A stretch of 64,000 bases of DNA from Firmicutes bacterium AM41-11 (GCA_003480165.1 QUIQ01000005.1:1-64000), one strand, 5' to 3'. Positions 1 to 9,619 are shown, counted from the stretch's first letter. Numbers and translations: made by a program. Notes: generated by a model from the sequence alone, not told the origin.

Positions 1-48
1 GACCGCGATTTCTATCGTGAGAAGCTTGCAGCTTTGAGTAAGAATTAA
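1..48 (+). CDS. C-terminal end of an unidentified protein (partial)
   Basis: The first 48 bases read as 15 codons ending ...KLAALSKN and TAA, followed at once by a terminator hairpin, so this is the 3' tip of a plus-strand gene that begins outside the window. Too little is present to name the family. Confidence 0.55.
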   Translation, partial: DRDFYREKLAALSKN

Positions 49-59
49 ATAGAAAAAAG

Positions 60-110
60 AATGAAAATAGGATCTGACTCTAATTTGTCATAACCTATTT
101 TCATTTTTTA
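60..110. terminator. bidirectional terminator
   Basis: Inverted repeat ATGAAAATAGG (61-71) and CCTATTTTCAT (94-104), flanked by a T-run on the plus strand and A-rich sequence on the other side. It separates the truncated plus-strand gene from the convergent hybrid kinase. Confidence 0.75.
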
Positions 111-2567
111 CTAATCATGTTTATTTTCTAAAATCGTATTTATTAAAAACTCTGGATTAATGGGTTTTGAAACATGCCCATTCATTCCTACTGCTTTAGC
201 TTTGAGTTTATCATCCATAAAGGCGTTGGCTGTCATCGCAATAATTGGAATAGTTTGTGCATCTTCGCGATTTAAATGACGAATTGCCTTTGTCGCTGCA
301 TAGCCATCTAAAACTGGCATCATAATATCCATCAGAACTACATCAAAAGAATGCATCGGCACTTTTTTAAAGATTTCAACGGCTTCTTTTCCATTCCATG
401 CTTTTGTCACATTTGCTCCACTCTGTAAAAGAACAAAATCCGCAAATTCCATATTCAAATCATTATCCTCAACTAAAAGAATATTTAAACCTTGGATAGA
501 TGATTTTTGTACATCTGTTTCATTTTTGACGTGAATGGACGTATTCACTTGGAATGGAATAGTAATCACAAATGTTGTACCCTTTCCCAGCTCACTAGAA
601 AAAGCTACAAAACCACCCATTTTTTCTACCAGAGCTTTGGCTATGGATAAGCCTAGTCCGGTTCCGTTATATTGGGCATGACTGTTATAAGCGTCTTGGG
701 TAAAAGGTTCAAAGATGTGCTTTTGAAATTCTTGACTCATTACCACACCTGTATCTTGACAAGTAAATTCAATCCATGCGGTTTTCCCATCAAAGGATAG
801 TTCTTTACCTTTTAAGAACAGTTTTCCATGTTCCTTATTATAATTATATTTAATCGCATTGCTCATAAAATTCATAAAGATTCGCTTAACATGTATGGGG
901 CTGCCAATCACATCCCAGTGCTCAATTCCCTCTCCATTACAGATGATTTCAATGTCACGTTCTTTGGCAAGCTTCTCCATGATATCTAAAACACTTTCAT
1001 AGGTTTTACCTATATTAAAAGGTACATGTTCCAGGTTGATCTCACCAGATTCCAATTTTCCCATATCTAAAACTTCATTGACCAGTTCTAGTAACAGATG
1101 CGCGGCATTACGAATTTTCTCTCTACATTCAGCCTGCTTTTCTAGATCATCTTTATAGTATTCGCTCACTTCAACCATACCGCAAATACCATTGATTGGG
1201 GTACGAATATCATGACTCATCCGACGCAAGAAGTTTGTTTTGGCATCATTGGCATTTTTGGCTTTTTTGGCCTTCTTTTCCAATTCATTTTGGTATTGAA
1301 TTTCCTGCAGTTTTTCTTTTGTCATTTCTCGTGAAACATAAACAATTTCTATCACGTTTCCTTGTGCATCGCGTTTTTTCACAATAAAACCGCAGCGATA
1401 CCATTTGCCTTTACTATTTTTATATTCTTCCCAAATCGAATCAACTTTTCGCAAACGTTTTGATAACGTATTCCGGTCCACAAAACGTTTCATTCGTTTA
1501 ACCATTTCTGGCGCAATCATTAGATCAACTAATCGAATGCTCATATCCGTGATTTTTCCTTTTTTCTTGACCATATTACTTAAACCGTTTTTAGAAGTTA
1601 TGATCTCATAGGTATTCGTCACAAAGTTCTCATAAAGAACCGTTTGATACAGTTTGGCAATTGTAATGATAATTCCAGCATTTTTTTGTGATTCCGCCAA
1701 TGTACGTTCCAGTTTATTTTGAACACCACGTGCGAGCTTGATTTCTTTTTGGAGATATAAGTTTTCCGATATATCAAGAAAAGTCGTTATAACAGCGGTT
1801 TCCTGGCCTAAGGTTTCTTTACTTACCGTGCGAGCTAAAATAGGAATTTGCTCTCCCTGCAAGCCATGAATAATACACGTATAATCTACGGCACCATTAT
1901 GTTCGCGCAAATGCGCCAGCTTTTCTTTCGCATTCGCATCAAAATACTCCACATTGGAAACGATTTGACCAAATTCTTTTTGCGCTTGTTCAAAGTTTTT
2001 CAGTCCATAAATACGCATAGCTTCTTTATTCATATGCACAATTTGATAACCCGGTAATGTATACATAAGAATGCCGCAAGAAGCTAAATCTAAAAGATCT
2101 CTATAATAAAAATCAGAAAGCTGTTTTTCATCCCGCAATTGTTGATTCTGTTGCACCAAATGATTTTCCAACAATCTGTCAGATTCGAAGTGCATGACTT
2201 GATCTTCTTCTTGATACGTTCCGACAATCTCAATCCGATTGGCTTGAGCCAAAATTCTTCTTCCGGAAAGACGCATATAGACAAGGCCTTTATTGGGATG
2301 CATATACCGATGGATGACCTCAGATTCATGCTCTTGCATCTCTTCTATACATGCAGCGACTATTTTGGCATCATCTATATACACATGCGTAGAAAAGAAG
2401 ACATATTTATCTTCTGGAGACATCGCATCATCCACGCCCAAACACGCATTCATAAGATCATCGGTAAACATTCGTTTCGGTTTGTTTGTTTCGATTTCCA
2501 GTTTCCAAAAACCCGTATTTCCCATTTGAAAATATGCCTGTAAATCTTGATTACTTAAATCGCTCAT
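111..2567 (-). CDS. hybrid sensor histidine kinase with C-terminal receiver domain
   Basis: Soluble sensor kinase of 818 residues with no membrane segment. PAS-like sensor regions fill the first ~420 residues, followed by a coiled-coil linker, a HisKA dimerisation helix with phospho-acceptor His in MSHDIRTPING (about His453), a HATPase domain (N box FMNFMSNAIKYN, G2 box GTGLGLS) and a receiver domain with phospho-acceptor Asp in LMDIMMP (about Asp747) and the conserved SKP lysine. The G1 box reads DTGVV where the family has DTGIG, so the second glycine is a valine. I start at the Met 14 codons into the open frame because a GGGA-type site precedes it; the upstream Met has none. A receiver on a kinase normally passes phosphate to an Hpt protein; a free Hpt gene lies at 61612-61959. 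Family assignment is secure, signal unknown. Confidence 0.9.
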   Translation of the reverse strand: MSDLSNQDLQAYFQMGNTGFWKLEIETNKPKRMFTDDLMNACLGVDDAMSPEDKYVFFSTHVYIDDAKIVAACIEEMQEHESEVIHRYMHPNKGLVYMRLSGRRILAQANRIEIVGTYQEEDQVMHFESDRLLENHLVQQNQQLRDEKQLSDFYYRDLLDLASCGILMYTLPGYQIVHMNKEAMRIYGLKNFEQAQKEFGQIVSNVEYFDANAKEKLAHLREHNGAVDYTCIIHGLQGEQIPILARTVSKETLGQETAVITTFLDISENLYLQKEIKLARGVQNKLERTLAESQKNAGIIITIAKLYQTVLYENFVTNTYEIITSKNGLSNMVKKKGKITDMSIRLVDLMIAPEMVKRMKRFVDRNTLSKRLRKVDSIWEEYKNSKGKWYRCGFIVKKRDAQGNVIEIVYVSREMTKEKLQEIQYQNELEKKAKKAKNANDAKTNFLRRMSHDIRTPINGICGMVEVSEYYKDDLEKQAECREKIRNAAHLLLELVNEVLDMGKLESGEINLEHVPFNIGKTYESVLDIMEKLAKERDIEIICNGEGIEHWDVIGSPIHVKRIFMNFMSNAIKYNYNKEHGKLFLKGKELSFDGKTAWIEFTCQDTGVVMSQEFQKHIFEPFTQDAYNSHAQYNGTGLGLSIAKALVEKMGGFVAFSSELGKGTTFVITIPFQVNTSIHVKNETDVQKSSIQGLNILLVEDNDLNMEFADFVLLQSGANVTKAWNGKEAVEIFKKVPMHSFDVVLMDIMMPVLDGYAATKAIRHLNREDAQTIPIIAMTANAFMDDKLKAKAVGMNGHVSKPINPEFLINTILENKHD

Positions 2568-2733
2568 AATCTTATTCCCATCTAAAATTTGCTTACGTAG
2601 TTTTATCATACAGCTTATATATGTGAAATAAAAGAAAATTTAAGCGATTTCACAGTACCTTTTATAACGGAACTTTTAGTTGATAAATTCTAAAAAATCG
2701 TTAAAATTGTTCTTTAGAAAGTTAGGTAATTAT

Positions 2734-3615
2734 ATGCCCAGATCAAACATCGCTATCGTAACCGATACAAATTCAGGCATCTTCCCTGAAGAAGGACAAA
2801 AACTTGGCATTACTGTAATACGTATGCCCTTTTTCCTTAATGGAAAACAATACTATGAAAATGATGATTTAAGCGCCAAAGATTTTTTTGAAACCATGGA
2901 AAACAATCCCAATATCGAATTTTCCACTTCTATGCCCGCAACCGGAGAAATCTATACCATCTGGACCGAACTTCTAAAAGATCATGATGAAGTTGTTTAT
3001 ATTCCTATGTCCAGTGGTCTTAGTAGCTCTTGTGCAACAGCCAGTCAAATAGCCATGGAATTCGAGGGAAAGGTACAAGTAGTCAATAACCAAAGAATTT
3101 CTTTAACTCAGACACAGTCTGTTTTAGATGCTATTACCTTAAAAAACCAAGGAAAATCCGCCAAAGAAATCAAAGCCATTTTGGAAGAACAAAAATATGA
3201 TTCAAGTATTTATATTTCCGTTGGCTCCTTAGATTATCTAAAAAAAGGAGGCCGAGTAACCCCAGCCGCTGCTTTATTAGGTGGTATGTTAAAAATTAAA
3301 CCCGTTCTGCAGATTCAAGGCGAAAAGCTCGATTCTTTTGCGAAGTCCCATGGAATCAAAGCCGCTAAGAAGACGATGATCAAAGCTATCAAAAAAGACT
3401 TAGATGGTCGTTTTAAAGAATACGCTGATAAAGATGAAATGCGCGTATTTATTGCATATACATATACCGATGAACAAATCATTCAAGAGTGGCTTGATGA
3501 AGTACAAACCGCCTTTCCAAAGCACAAGATTGTTGCCCAACAACTTTCTTTAAGCATTTCCTGTCATACCGGACCTGGTTGTCTGGCAATTGGATGTGCA
3601 AGAATCATAAAATAA
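2734..3615 (+). CDS. DegV family fatty-acid-binding protein
   Basis: DegV proteins bind a single fatty acid and hand exogenous fatty acids to the FakA kinase for phospholipid synthesis. The N-terminus IAIVTDTNSGI, the middle MSSGLSSSCATA, the loop GSLDYLKKGGRV and the C-terminal SISCHTGPGCLAIG are the hallmark segments. Length 293 residues is typical. The open frame extends 18 codons upstream, but an AGG site (TTAGGTAATTAT) precedes the Met at 2734 and places the start just before the first beta strand. It stands alone between the divergent hybrid kinase and the convergent thiC. Confidence 0.9.
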   Translation: MPRSNIAIVTDTNSGIFPEEGQKLGITVIRMPFFLNGKQYYENDDLSAKDFFETMENNPNIEFSTSMPATGEIYTIWTELLKDHDEVVYIPMSSGLSSSCATASQIAMEFEGKVQVVNNQRISLTQTQSVLDAITLKNQGKSAKEIKAILEEQKYDSSIYISVGSLDYLKKGGRVTPAAALLGGMLKIKPVLQIQGEKLDSFAKSHGIKAAKKTMIKAIKKDLDGRFKEYADKDEMRVFIAYTYTDEQIIQEWLDEVQTAFPKHKIVAQQLSLSISCHTGPGCLAIGCARIIK

Positions 3616-3618
3616 GAA

Positions 3619-3648
3619 TGCAGCTACAATTGTAGCTGCACTTTTTTA
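3619..3648. terminator. bidirectional terminator between degV-type gene and thiC
   Basis: A perfect palindrome of 11-base arms (TGCAGCTACAA / TTGTAGCTGCA, 3619-3640) followed by CTTTTTT on the plus strand. It lies between two convergent genes; on the minus side the preceding bases are A/T-rich and the hairpin could also stop thiC transcripts. Confidence 0.8.
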
Positions 3649-4977
3649 TAGAATATCGATTTCTTCTCCCGCAAGAGCTTTATTCATACTGCGAACAGCA
3701 CAGAACTTTCCACACATACTACAAGTATCACTGTGATCATCTTCTGGCAAACGACTATCGCGAATGGCTTTTGCCGTTTTTGGATCCAGTGCACACGCAA
3801 ATTGCGCATCCCAATCTAGAACTCTTCGGGCATCTGCCATCTTATCATCTATATCTCTAGCCCCTGGAATACCTTTGGCAATATCGGCTGCATGAGCGGC
3901 AATCTTAGAAGCAATAATACCTTGTTTGGTATCTTCGACATTTGGCAAAGCTAAATGTTCTGCTGGGGTAACATAACATAGGAAAGCGGCCCCAGACATG
4001 GCTGCAACAGCACCACCAATAGCTGCTGTAATATGATCGTAGCCCGGTGCAATATCCGTAACAAGTGGGCCTAATACATAGAAAGGTGCTCCCATGCAGA
4101 TTTGTTGTTGAATTTTCATATTCGCAGCCACTTGGTCAAGCGGTACATGACCAGGTCCTTCAACCATGACTTGAACATTGTGATCCCATGCACGTTTTGT
4201 CAATTCTCCCAAACGTACCAGTTCCTCAATCTGACAAACATCACTAGCATCTGCCAAACAACCAGGACGACAAGCATCCCCTAAGGAAATCGTTACATCA
4301 TATTTTTCACAAATATCTAAGATTTGGTCATAGTATTCATAAAAGGGATTTTCTTGGCCGGTCATAGACATCCACGCGAAAACCAAACTTCCACCTCGTG
4401 AGACAATATTCATCTTTCTTTTATGGCGCTTAATTTGATCAATGGTCTTTCTAGTGATTCCACAATGTAAAGTCACAAAATCCACACCATCTTTGGCATG
4501 TAATTCGACTACATCGATAAAATCTTGCGCTGTAAGGGTTCCTAGATCTCTTTGATAATGAATCACACTATCATAAACAGGAACCGTTCCAATCATTGCT
4601 GGACATTCTGAAGTTAACTTTTGACGGAATGGTTGCGTATTTCCATGACTGGATAGATCCATAATTGCTTCTGCACCTAGATCTACGGCCGATAATACTT
4701 TTTCCATTTCCACATCATAATCTTTACAATCTCTTGATACGCCCAAATTTACATTGATTTTGGTACGTAACATAGAGCCAACTCCCTCTGGATCAAGTGA
4801 AGTATGTCCTACATTAGCTGGTATCGCAACCTTCCCTTGCGCAACAAGTTCTCGTAATTCTTCTTGACGCATTTTTTCTTTCTTTGCCACAATTTGCATC
4901 TGTGGTGTGATGATTCCTTTGCGCGCTGCATCCATTTGAGTTGTGTATGTAGCGCCTGTTTTTTCATTTGTTTGCAT
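3646..4977 (-). CDS. thiC: phosphomethylpyrimidine synthase ThiC
   Basis: Converts aminoimidazole ribotide to hydroxymethylpyrimidine phosphate, the pyrimidine branch of thiamine biosynthesis, as an atypical radical-SAM enzyme. The C-terminal cluster motif CSMCGKFC (C-x2-C-x4-C) is present, together with conserved blocks such as [24 protein letters not shown] and [12 protein letters not shown]. At 443 residues it is the short form lacking the long N-terminal extension of plant and proteobacterial enzymes. The start is set by AAGGAG seven bases before the Met at 4977, although the frame is open upstream. It is monocistronic behind its own TPP riboswitch. Confidence 0.97.
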   Translation of the reverse strand: MQTNEKTGATYTTQMDAARKGIITPQMQIVAKKEKMRQEELRELVAQGKVAIPANVGHTSLDPEGVGSMLRTKINVNLGVSRDCKDYDVEMEKVLSAVDLGAEAIMDLSSHGNTQPFRQKLTSECPAMIGTVPVYDSVIHYQRDLGTLTAQDFIDVVELHAKDGVDFVTLHCGITRKTIDQIKRHKRKMNIVSRGGSLVFAWMSMTGQENPFYEYYDQILDICEKYDVTISLGDACRPGCLADASDVCQIEELVRLGELTKRAWDHNVQVMVEGPGHVPLDQVAANMKIQQQICMGAPFYVLGPLVTDIAPGYDHITAAIGGAVAAMSGAAFLCYVTPAEHLALPNVEDTKQGIIASKIAAHAADIAKGIPGARDIDDKMADARRVLDWDAQFACALDPKTAKAIRDSRLPEDDHSDTCSMCGKFCAVRSMNKALAGEEIDIL

Positions 4978-5031
4978 ATGGTTCTCCTTTTTCAAATGAA
5001 TCATGACAGAAAGTGGTGCCCCCAATCTGCC

Positions 5032-5064
5032 TTAAAAAAAAGAGAGAGCCACATAGCTTCTCCC
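5032..5064 (-). terminator. riboswitch-associated intrinsic terminator upstream of thiC
   Basis: On the minus strand a GAGAAGC...GCTCTCTC hairpin with one bulge is followed by a run of seven T, between the TPP aptamer and the thiC ribosome binding site. This is the expected expression platform: TPP binding should favour the hairpin and stop transcription before thiC. Confidence 0.8.
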
Positions 5065-5081
5065 TATTAAAAACAAGAATG

Positions 5082-5160
5082 ATCCCTACGTTGGCATTAT
5101 CCAAATCAGGTAACGGTCGAAAGTCTTACTTTCCTCTCAGCCTGTGCTACAAGCTCCCTC
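5082..5160 (-). promoter_or_regulatory. TPP (thi-box) riboswitch aptamer controlling thiC
   Basis: Read on the minus strand it has the thi-box signatures in order: GGGAGCTTG (P1), GGCTGAGAGG, then ACCTGATTTGGATAATGCC and AACGTAGGGA closing P1. These conserved bases form the TPP-binding core. It lies 105 bases upstream of thiC with a terminator between. Confidence 0.96.
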
Positions 5161-5174
5161 TTTTTTACAGCCTT

Positions 5175-5203
5175 GTTATACAACGATTTTTTCAATTCCG
5201 CAA
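5175..5203 (-). promoter_or_regulatory. promoter of the thiC riboswitch transcript
   Basis: On the minus strand TTGCGG, a 17-base spacer and TATAAC, with the -10 ending about 15 bases before the aptamer. The -35 lies just beyond the MATE stop codon. Confidence 0.65.
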
Positions 5204-5208
5204 GATAC

Positions 5209-6555
5209 TTAGGCAAATTCTTTGATAAGGACTTTTTTCTTGAATACAAAATAAACCCCAATCAAAACTATAGATGTCACAACCCAGCTAAAAGGATATA
5301 CCACCATCAAGGTACCAAAGGTATGATGGGCAGCAAAGATGGTATAGATCCAAATGATGCGCACCCCACAAATTCCAATCAAGGCAACTAAAGCGGGAAC
5401 CAGCGAATAGCCATAACCACGCATGCATCCGGAAAAAAGTTCAATCAACATATTTATACACTCAAAGCCAACAATCCAATACAGGCGAATCGCACCATTT
5501 TCTATAACCGTAGGATCACTATTAAAGATACGAATCAAATCTGGAGCAAAAATTACAACAAGCACTGAAACAATAGCGGTTGAAATCGTGGCCAGGAAAA
5601 GTGACCAGTGCGTAACTGACTTACAGCGTTCCAAATTGCCGGCACCATGGTTTTGACCGATGAACGTTGTACAAGCCTGACCGAATGAATTGGCCAGATA
5701 ATAAGCCATAATCTCAATATTAAAGGCTGCTGAACTACTAGCCATAATATCCGCACCTAAACTGTTAATCGCTGATTGCACCATAATATTGGAAATAGAG
5801 AAAACACAACCCTGTAAACCAGCCGGCAAACCAATACGGAACATCTCTTTTAATACATCTTTATGCAGGTGCATATCTGCTTTACGAATCCGTACTTCAC
5901 TTGGCGATTTAACTAACAATATAAACAATAGAACCGAACTGATTGCATTCGATAATACCGTACCTAAGGCAACCCCATCCACACTACGTCCACATACAAG
6001 GACAAAGAACAGATTAAATACAACGTTAACACAGCCCGAAATGGTTAAACAAATCAATGGTGTTTTGGTGTTTCCCTGGCTACGAAAAATGGCCGACTCA
6101 AAGTTATACAATAGAATAACTGGCATACCCAATAGATAAACCCGCAAATACAACCTTGCTAAAGCAAATACTTCATCTGGCACACCTAAAAGCACAAGTA
6201 GAGGATTTGTCACAGTTTCCCCTACAACAGTCATAATGATGCCACCAATCAGGGCAACTAAAATGGCCATATGAACCGCTTGATGCACTTTTTCTTTATT
6301 TCCTTGTCCAGTATAGCGCGCAATAATGACATTGGCCCCTAAAGAAATACCTACGAACAAATTGACCATCAAACCAATAAAAGCACTGTTACTTCCAACC
6401 GCTGCCATGGCATGTTTGCCAACAAAGCGACCAATAACCATGACATCTGCCGCATTAAAGAGTTGCTGCAAAATCCCTGTACAGGCTAATGGAATCGCAA
6501 ACAATAATATTTTTGATGCCAATGGCCCATGTAACATATCCATCTCTTTCTTCAT
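5209..6555 (-). CDS. MATE family multidrug/metabolite efflux transporter
   Basis: A 448-residue polytopic membrane protein with about 12 hydrophobic segments and the typical two-fold MATE pattern: the N-terminal half opens LHGPLASKILLFAIPLACTGILQQLFNAADVMVIGRFVG and the second half repeats with LPAGLQGCVFSISNIMVQSAIN. MATE carriers export cationic drugs or metabolites against Na+ or H+ gradients. A GGGGG ribosome binding site sits six bases before the Met. It lies just upstream of the thiC riboswitch, but that unit has its own promoter, so a thiamine link is only positional. Confidence 0.9.
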   Translation of the reverse strand: MKKEMDMLHGPLASKILLFAIPLACTGILQQLFNAADVMVIGRFVGKHAMAAVGSNSAFIGLMVNLFVGISLGANVIIARYTGQGNKEKVHQAVHMAILVALIGGIIMTVVGETVTNPLLVLLGVPDEVFALARLYLRVYLLGMPVILLYNFESAIFRSQGNTKTPLICLTISGCVNVVFNLFFVLVCGRSVDGVALGTVLSNAISSVLLFILLVKSPSEVRIRKADMHLHKDVLKEMFRIGLPAGLQGCVFSISNIMVQSAINSLGADIMASSSAAFNIEIMAYYLANSFGQACTTFIGQNHGAGNLERCKSVTHWSLFLATISTAIVSVLVVIFAPDLIRIFNSDPTVIENGAIRLYWIVGFECINMLIELFSGCMRGYGYSLVPALVALIGICGVRIIWIYTIFAAHHTFGTLMVVYPFSWVVTSIVLIGVYFVFKKKVLIKEFA

Positions 6556-6601
6556 TCAATTTCCCCCTTTTAAAGCAAAAAAAGACAAAACAATTGTTCT
6601 G

Positions 6602-7108
6602 TCAGATTTTCTTTTCAAACGTATATTGGTCCGATAAGGAACCATCTTTACATAATAAGACATGCTTTTTTATCGCTGTACGAATAAAGCCATTCTTTTC
6701 AAGAACCCGAATACTGCGATGGTTTTTTGCGTAAACTTCGGCATAAACCACAGGATCCCAATTTCCTTCTTTGATTTCTTCTAAAAGATCAGAAACAACT
6801 TGGGTCATAATGCCCTGTCCCTCATACGCTCTTTTAATAAAAAAGGAAATTTGCCCTTTCGCTTGTTCCATTTTCCGCAGATACACTTGACCAACAATTT
6901 CGCCATCCACATAAACCGCACGAAAGACACCCGTAATTCCATCATTGCCTACGGCATATTCCAACCACCAGCGGGCATCGGCTTGCCGCATCGGAACAGG
7001 AAAATCCATCGTGAGATAAGCATGGTTTGTCGCATTGCATAAATCCGCAAAAGCTTGCCGATCATCCAAGCGCCATGGCTTGAGTTCTTGATTCATAGTA
7101 AAGTCCAT
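6602..7108 (-). CDS. GNAT family N-acetyltransferase
   Basis: 168 residues with the RimJ/RimL-like GNAT layout: substrate lobe, then ISFFIKRAYEGQGIMTQVV, which contains the acetyl-CoA pyrophosphate loop (R-x-x-G-x-G/A version EGQG), and the C-terminal NHRSIRVLEKNGF helix-strand. It transfers acetyl groups from acetyl-CoA to an unknown amine. Two in-frame Met codons (residues 1 and 5) are possible starts; neither has a strong ribosome binding site. It precedes the MATE gene on the same strand with a 46-base gap. Confidence 0.85.
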   Translation of the reverse strand: MDFTMNQELKPWRLDDRQAFADLCNATNHAYLTMDFPVPMRQADARWWLEYAVGNDGITGVFRAVYVDGEIVGQVYLRKMEQAKGQISFFIKRAYEGQGIMTQVVSDLLEEIKEGNWDPVVYAEVYAKNHRSIRVLEKNGFIRTAIKKHVLLCKDGSLSDQYTFEKKI

Positions 7109-7186
7109 CTACAGGATAGCACAAAGCCCCTTTTTTGATAAGAAAAGAGTCAAGACTTTTTATCCAAAGTGTAATAAACTAGAACT

Positions 7187-7684
7187 ATGAATGCTTCCTG
7201 GTATATCAAAAAATACACGTGGTTAAAAGCGCGTCCCACACTTTCTAAAGCCATAATTACGCTCTGCCACATTTTAAGTGATGCGATCTATCTTGCCTAT
7301 ATCGTTTCCGTTGGCCTATTGTTTATAAAACACGATGCAAGAATATGGGCATTTATTGGCGTACCAGCCATCGGTTTTTTGACCGAAACGCTATTGCGGG
7401 CAAAATTAAATTGGCCTCGGCCTTATGAAGTTTTACCCGTTCCTGCCCTCGAACCAAAAGATACAAAAGGCAAAAGCTTTCCTAGTCGCCATGCTTTTAG
7501 TGCAGCTATCTTATCCATTGCTTTTTATACCCTTCATCCAATCTTGGGAGCTTGTTTATTACTCTTTACAATATTGATTGGACTATGTCGGGTACTTATG
7601 GGTGTACATTGGATTCGCGATGTTGTTGTGGGAATCTTGTTTGGTTGGCTATTTGGCGGAATCGGATTTTTTCTCTTTCACTAA
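7187..7684 (+). CDS. PAP2 superfamily lipid phosphatase
   Basis: A 165-residue membrane phosphatase with three signature motifs: KLNWPRP (motif 1), FPSRHAFS (motif 2, PSRH in place of PSGH, a common variant) and CRVLMGVHWIRDV (motif 3 with catalytic His and Asp). About five hydrophobic segments. Family members remove phosphate from phosphatidate or undecaprenyl pyrophosphate; this one could recycle either carrier. No ribosome binding site precedes the Met; a TAAACT hexamer lies six bases upstream, so the transcript may be leaderless. Confidence 0.88.
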   Translation: MNASWYIKKYTWLKARPTLSKAIITLCHILSDAIYLAYIVSVGLLFIKHDARIWAFIGVPAIGFLTETLLRAKLNWPRPYEVLPVPALEPKDTKGKSFPSRHAFSAAILSIAFYTLHPILGACLLLFTILIGLCRVLMGVHWIRDVVVGILFGWLFGGIGFFLFH

Positions 7685-7712
7685 AAAAGACAGCACATGC
7701 TGCCTTTTTTAT
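7683..7712. terminator. bidirectional terminator
   Basis: Imperfect hairpin GACAGCA / TGCTGCC between an A-run and a T-run, shared by the convergent PAP2 and DUF2207 genes. Confidence 0.7.
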
Positions 7713-7714
7713 AT

Positions 7715-9619
7715 TTACCAGCTTCCGCCGCCACCGCCACCGGCGCCGCCACCAGAGAATCCACCAAAGGATCCCGAAGAAGAGGAAGTAGCTGACTTCA
7801 TTTGCGCTTCTTGATAACTGGCGATACGATCTTGAACCGGCATCGAAATGCCTTGATCTAACATCGCATAATACATCCATGCCGAATATGGTTGATTCGA
7901 ATATGGTGTATACCAAGTCGGCGGTTCCAAAGGAATATTCGTAAATTTTTCAGCCCATGTTTTGGATAAGCCAAAAACCATCGCATACGGAATAACCCGA
8001 TAATAATATTGTGGATTTTCTTGCGAAAGCTTTTCGAGTTGATCTAATTCTGCCTTTTCGATAAACTCTTTAAATCCCAACAAAGGACCAGCTTGACTTA
8101 ACCAATATTCACTTGGCGTATGAAGTCGCTGGATAAAGAAAATCGATGCAAAAACCAGAATTGCTACAAACAACAACCAAGCGGTTGGTAAAATACCCAT
8201 CATACGATTCTTTTCATCAACCAGAGCAATCAACAAGACCAAAAAGACAAGAATGGACAAGACTTTGATTGCAATCGTCATTTTCGACTTTTGGAAAGTT
8301 TGCTTGATACCGCCAACATAGTTCATCGCAAAAGCTAAAAAGCTAAAACATAGAACCAAGACGGCATAAATCAAACCACTCAACAAGCGGATTTTACTAT
8401 TAGTTAGAACACTAACACTCAATAAAAGAATCGCAAAAACGGCTAGCGCAAGACTGCCACTTGTTTGAGATAATGCCTTCTTTCCCGTAAAGACATCTGC
8501 CAAAGCTTCTTTGGAAGCTTCCATCTTTTCGGCAAAACGTTTCGTTAGTTTATTCATAGAACGCTTTTCTTTACCACTAAACAAGCCGTCCCAAATCATC
8601 TGTTGATAAAGGGGAACTTTTTCTAATTCTTTTACTTTATGTAAAATTGTATCGTTTTCTTTTTCTTCAATGGTTAAATACCCGGCATCTGCCCAATAGG
8701 GAATCAATGCCATCAGATCAACCATATCACTGCTTTCATCAATGATATATCCCACTTGTGCAGGATCCAGATCTTCTGGTGGATAAAACGAAACTACTGG
8801 AGTTACATGCGCTTTGCGTCTTTTCAATTCATTATATAGAACAATTAGAGCACAAATTACAGCTAAGACAGAACAAATCCAAGTAGGCAGTGTGTTCGGC
8901 TGTTTAGCTCCCACAAAATAGTTTTTACGCAATCTTCCATATAAAGTAATTGCTTGATTTGGTCCAATATTATCTGCCTGTCCAGATAAACTATCTTTAG
9001 TCAGATTGTATTGCACATTTAATGCATTATTTGTTTGGCCCAGGTTACCACTAAAGACATGGAATTGATTAACCTCTTTCTCTGTCAGAGCTTTCTCAAA
9101 ATTCACATGGAATTGAAAGTGTTGAATGGAAGTATTCCAATTAGAGCCAAGAATGGAATAATACATAAAATCATATGCTTCTCGGTAATCTTGCGGAATC
9201 ACAATCGTATAAGAGAGCTTATAGGTATGTAAACCAAGAACCGTTTGATTGGCATCCCCGATTTGAATTACTTTATTTTCATCTTCCTCACTTGTCTCAA
9301 AGGCATCTTTTTTGACTTGAATATCTTTTACTTGAAGACGATATTGTTCCATCTCACGACTTTGTTCAGCCTTTTCTTCATCCGTAAAACCCACATACAT
9401 ATTTAAAGGAATGTTGCGATAAATACCATGTCTGGATTCTGTAAAATTCACCGCAATCGTCTCATTCACTGAAATCGTATTATTGGAATGATAGGTTGCT
9501 TGCACGGCATAGTCTTGAATCGTATACCCCGCTTCATCCGCTTGTACAACAACCGGGCTTAGGCACAAGAGAAGAGCAAAAAAACTTGCGAGAAGTCGTT
9601 TAAAATTTAACTTGCACAT
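7715..9619 (-). CDS. DUF2207 domain membrane protein with glycine-rich tail
   Basis: A 634-residue surface membrane protein: signal peptide (LLASFFALLLCLSPVVVQADE), an extracellular domain beginning YTIQDYAVQATYHSNNTISVNE, a membrane segment near residue 265 and several more after about residue 390, ending in a serine then glycine-rich tail and a final Trp. That architecture and tail define DUF2207, whose function is unknown. The Met at 9619 fits the signal peptide and follows an AGAGAG site; the start overlaps the end of the lemA-type gene by 20 bases, so the two are translationally coupled. LemA/DUF2207 pairs are common in Bacillota and suggest a joint envelope role. Confidence 0.88.
   Translation of the reverse strand: MCKLNFKRLLASFFALLLCLSPVVVQADEAGYTIQDYAVQATYHSNNTISVNETIAVNFTESRHGIYRNIPLNMYVGFTDEEKAEQSREMEQYRLQVKDIQVKKDAFETSEEDENKVIQIGDANQTVLGLHTYKLSYTIVIPQDYREAYDFMYYSILGSNWNTSIQHFQFHVNFEKALTEKEVNQFHVFSGNLGQTNNALNVQYNLTKDSLSGQADNIGPNQAITLYGRLRKNYFVGAKQPNTLPTWICSVLAVICALIVLYNELKRRKAHVTPVVSFYPPEDLDPAQVGYIIDESSDMVDLMALIPYWADAGYLTIEEKENDTILHKVKELEKVPLYQQMIWDGLFSGKEKRSMNKLTKRFAEKMEASKEALADVFTGKKALSQTSGSLALAVFAILLLSVSVLTNSKIRLLSGLIYAVLVLCFSFLAFAMNYVGGIKQTFQKSKMTIAIKVLSILVFLVLLIALVDEKNRMMGILPTAWLLFVAILVFASIFFIQRLHTPSEYWLSQAGPLLGFKEFIEKAELDQLEKLSQENPQYYYRVIPYAMVFGLSKTWAEKFTNIPLEPPTWYTPYSNQPYSAWMYYAMLDQGISMPVQDRIASYQEAQMKSATSSSSGSFGGFSGGGAGGGGGGSW

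Noticed and set aside
2139..2543. 134-codon plus-strand frame inside the hybrid kinase
   Set aside because: Lies wholly within a confidently assigned gene on the other strand and has no recognisable features or ribosome binding site.
7552..7814. Proline-rich plus-strand frame (PPPPPPAPPPENPPKDPEE)
   Set aside because: Antisense of the Gly/Ser-rich tail of the DUF2207 protein; no ribosome binding site.
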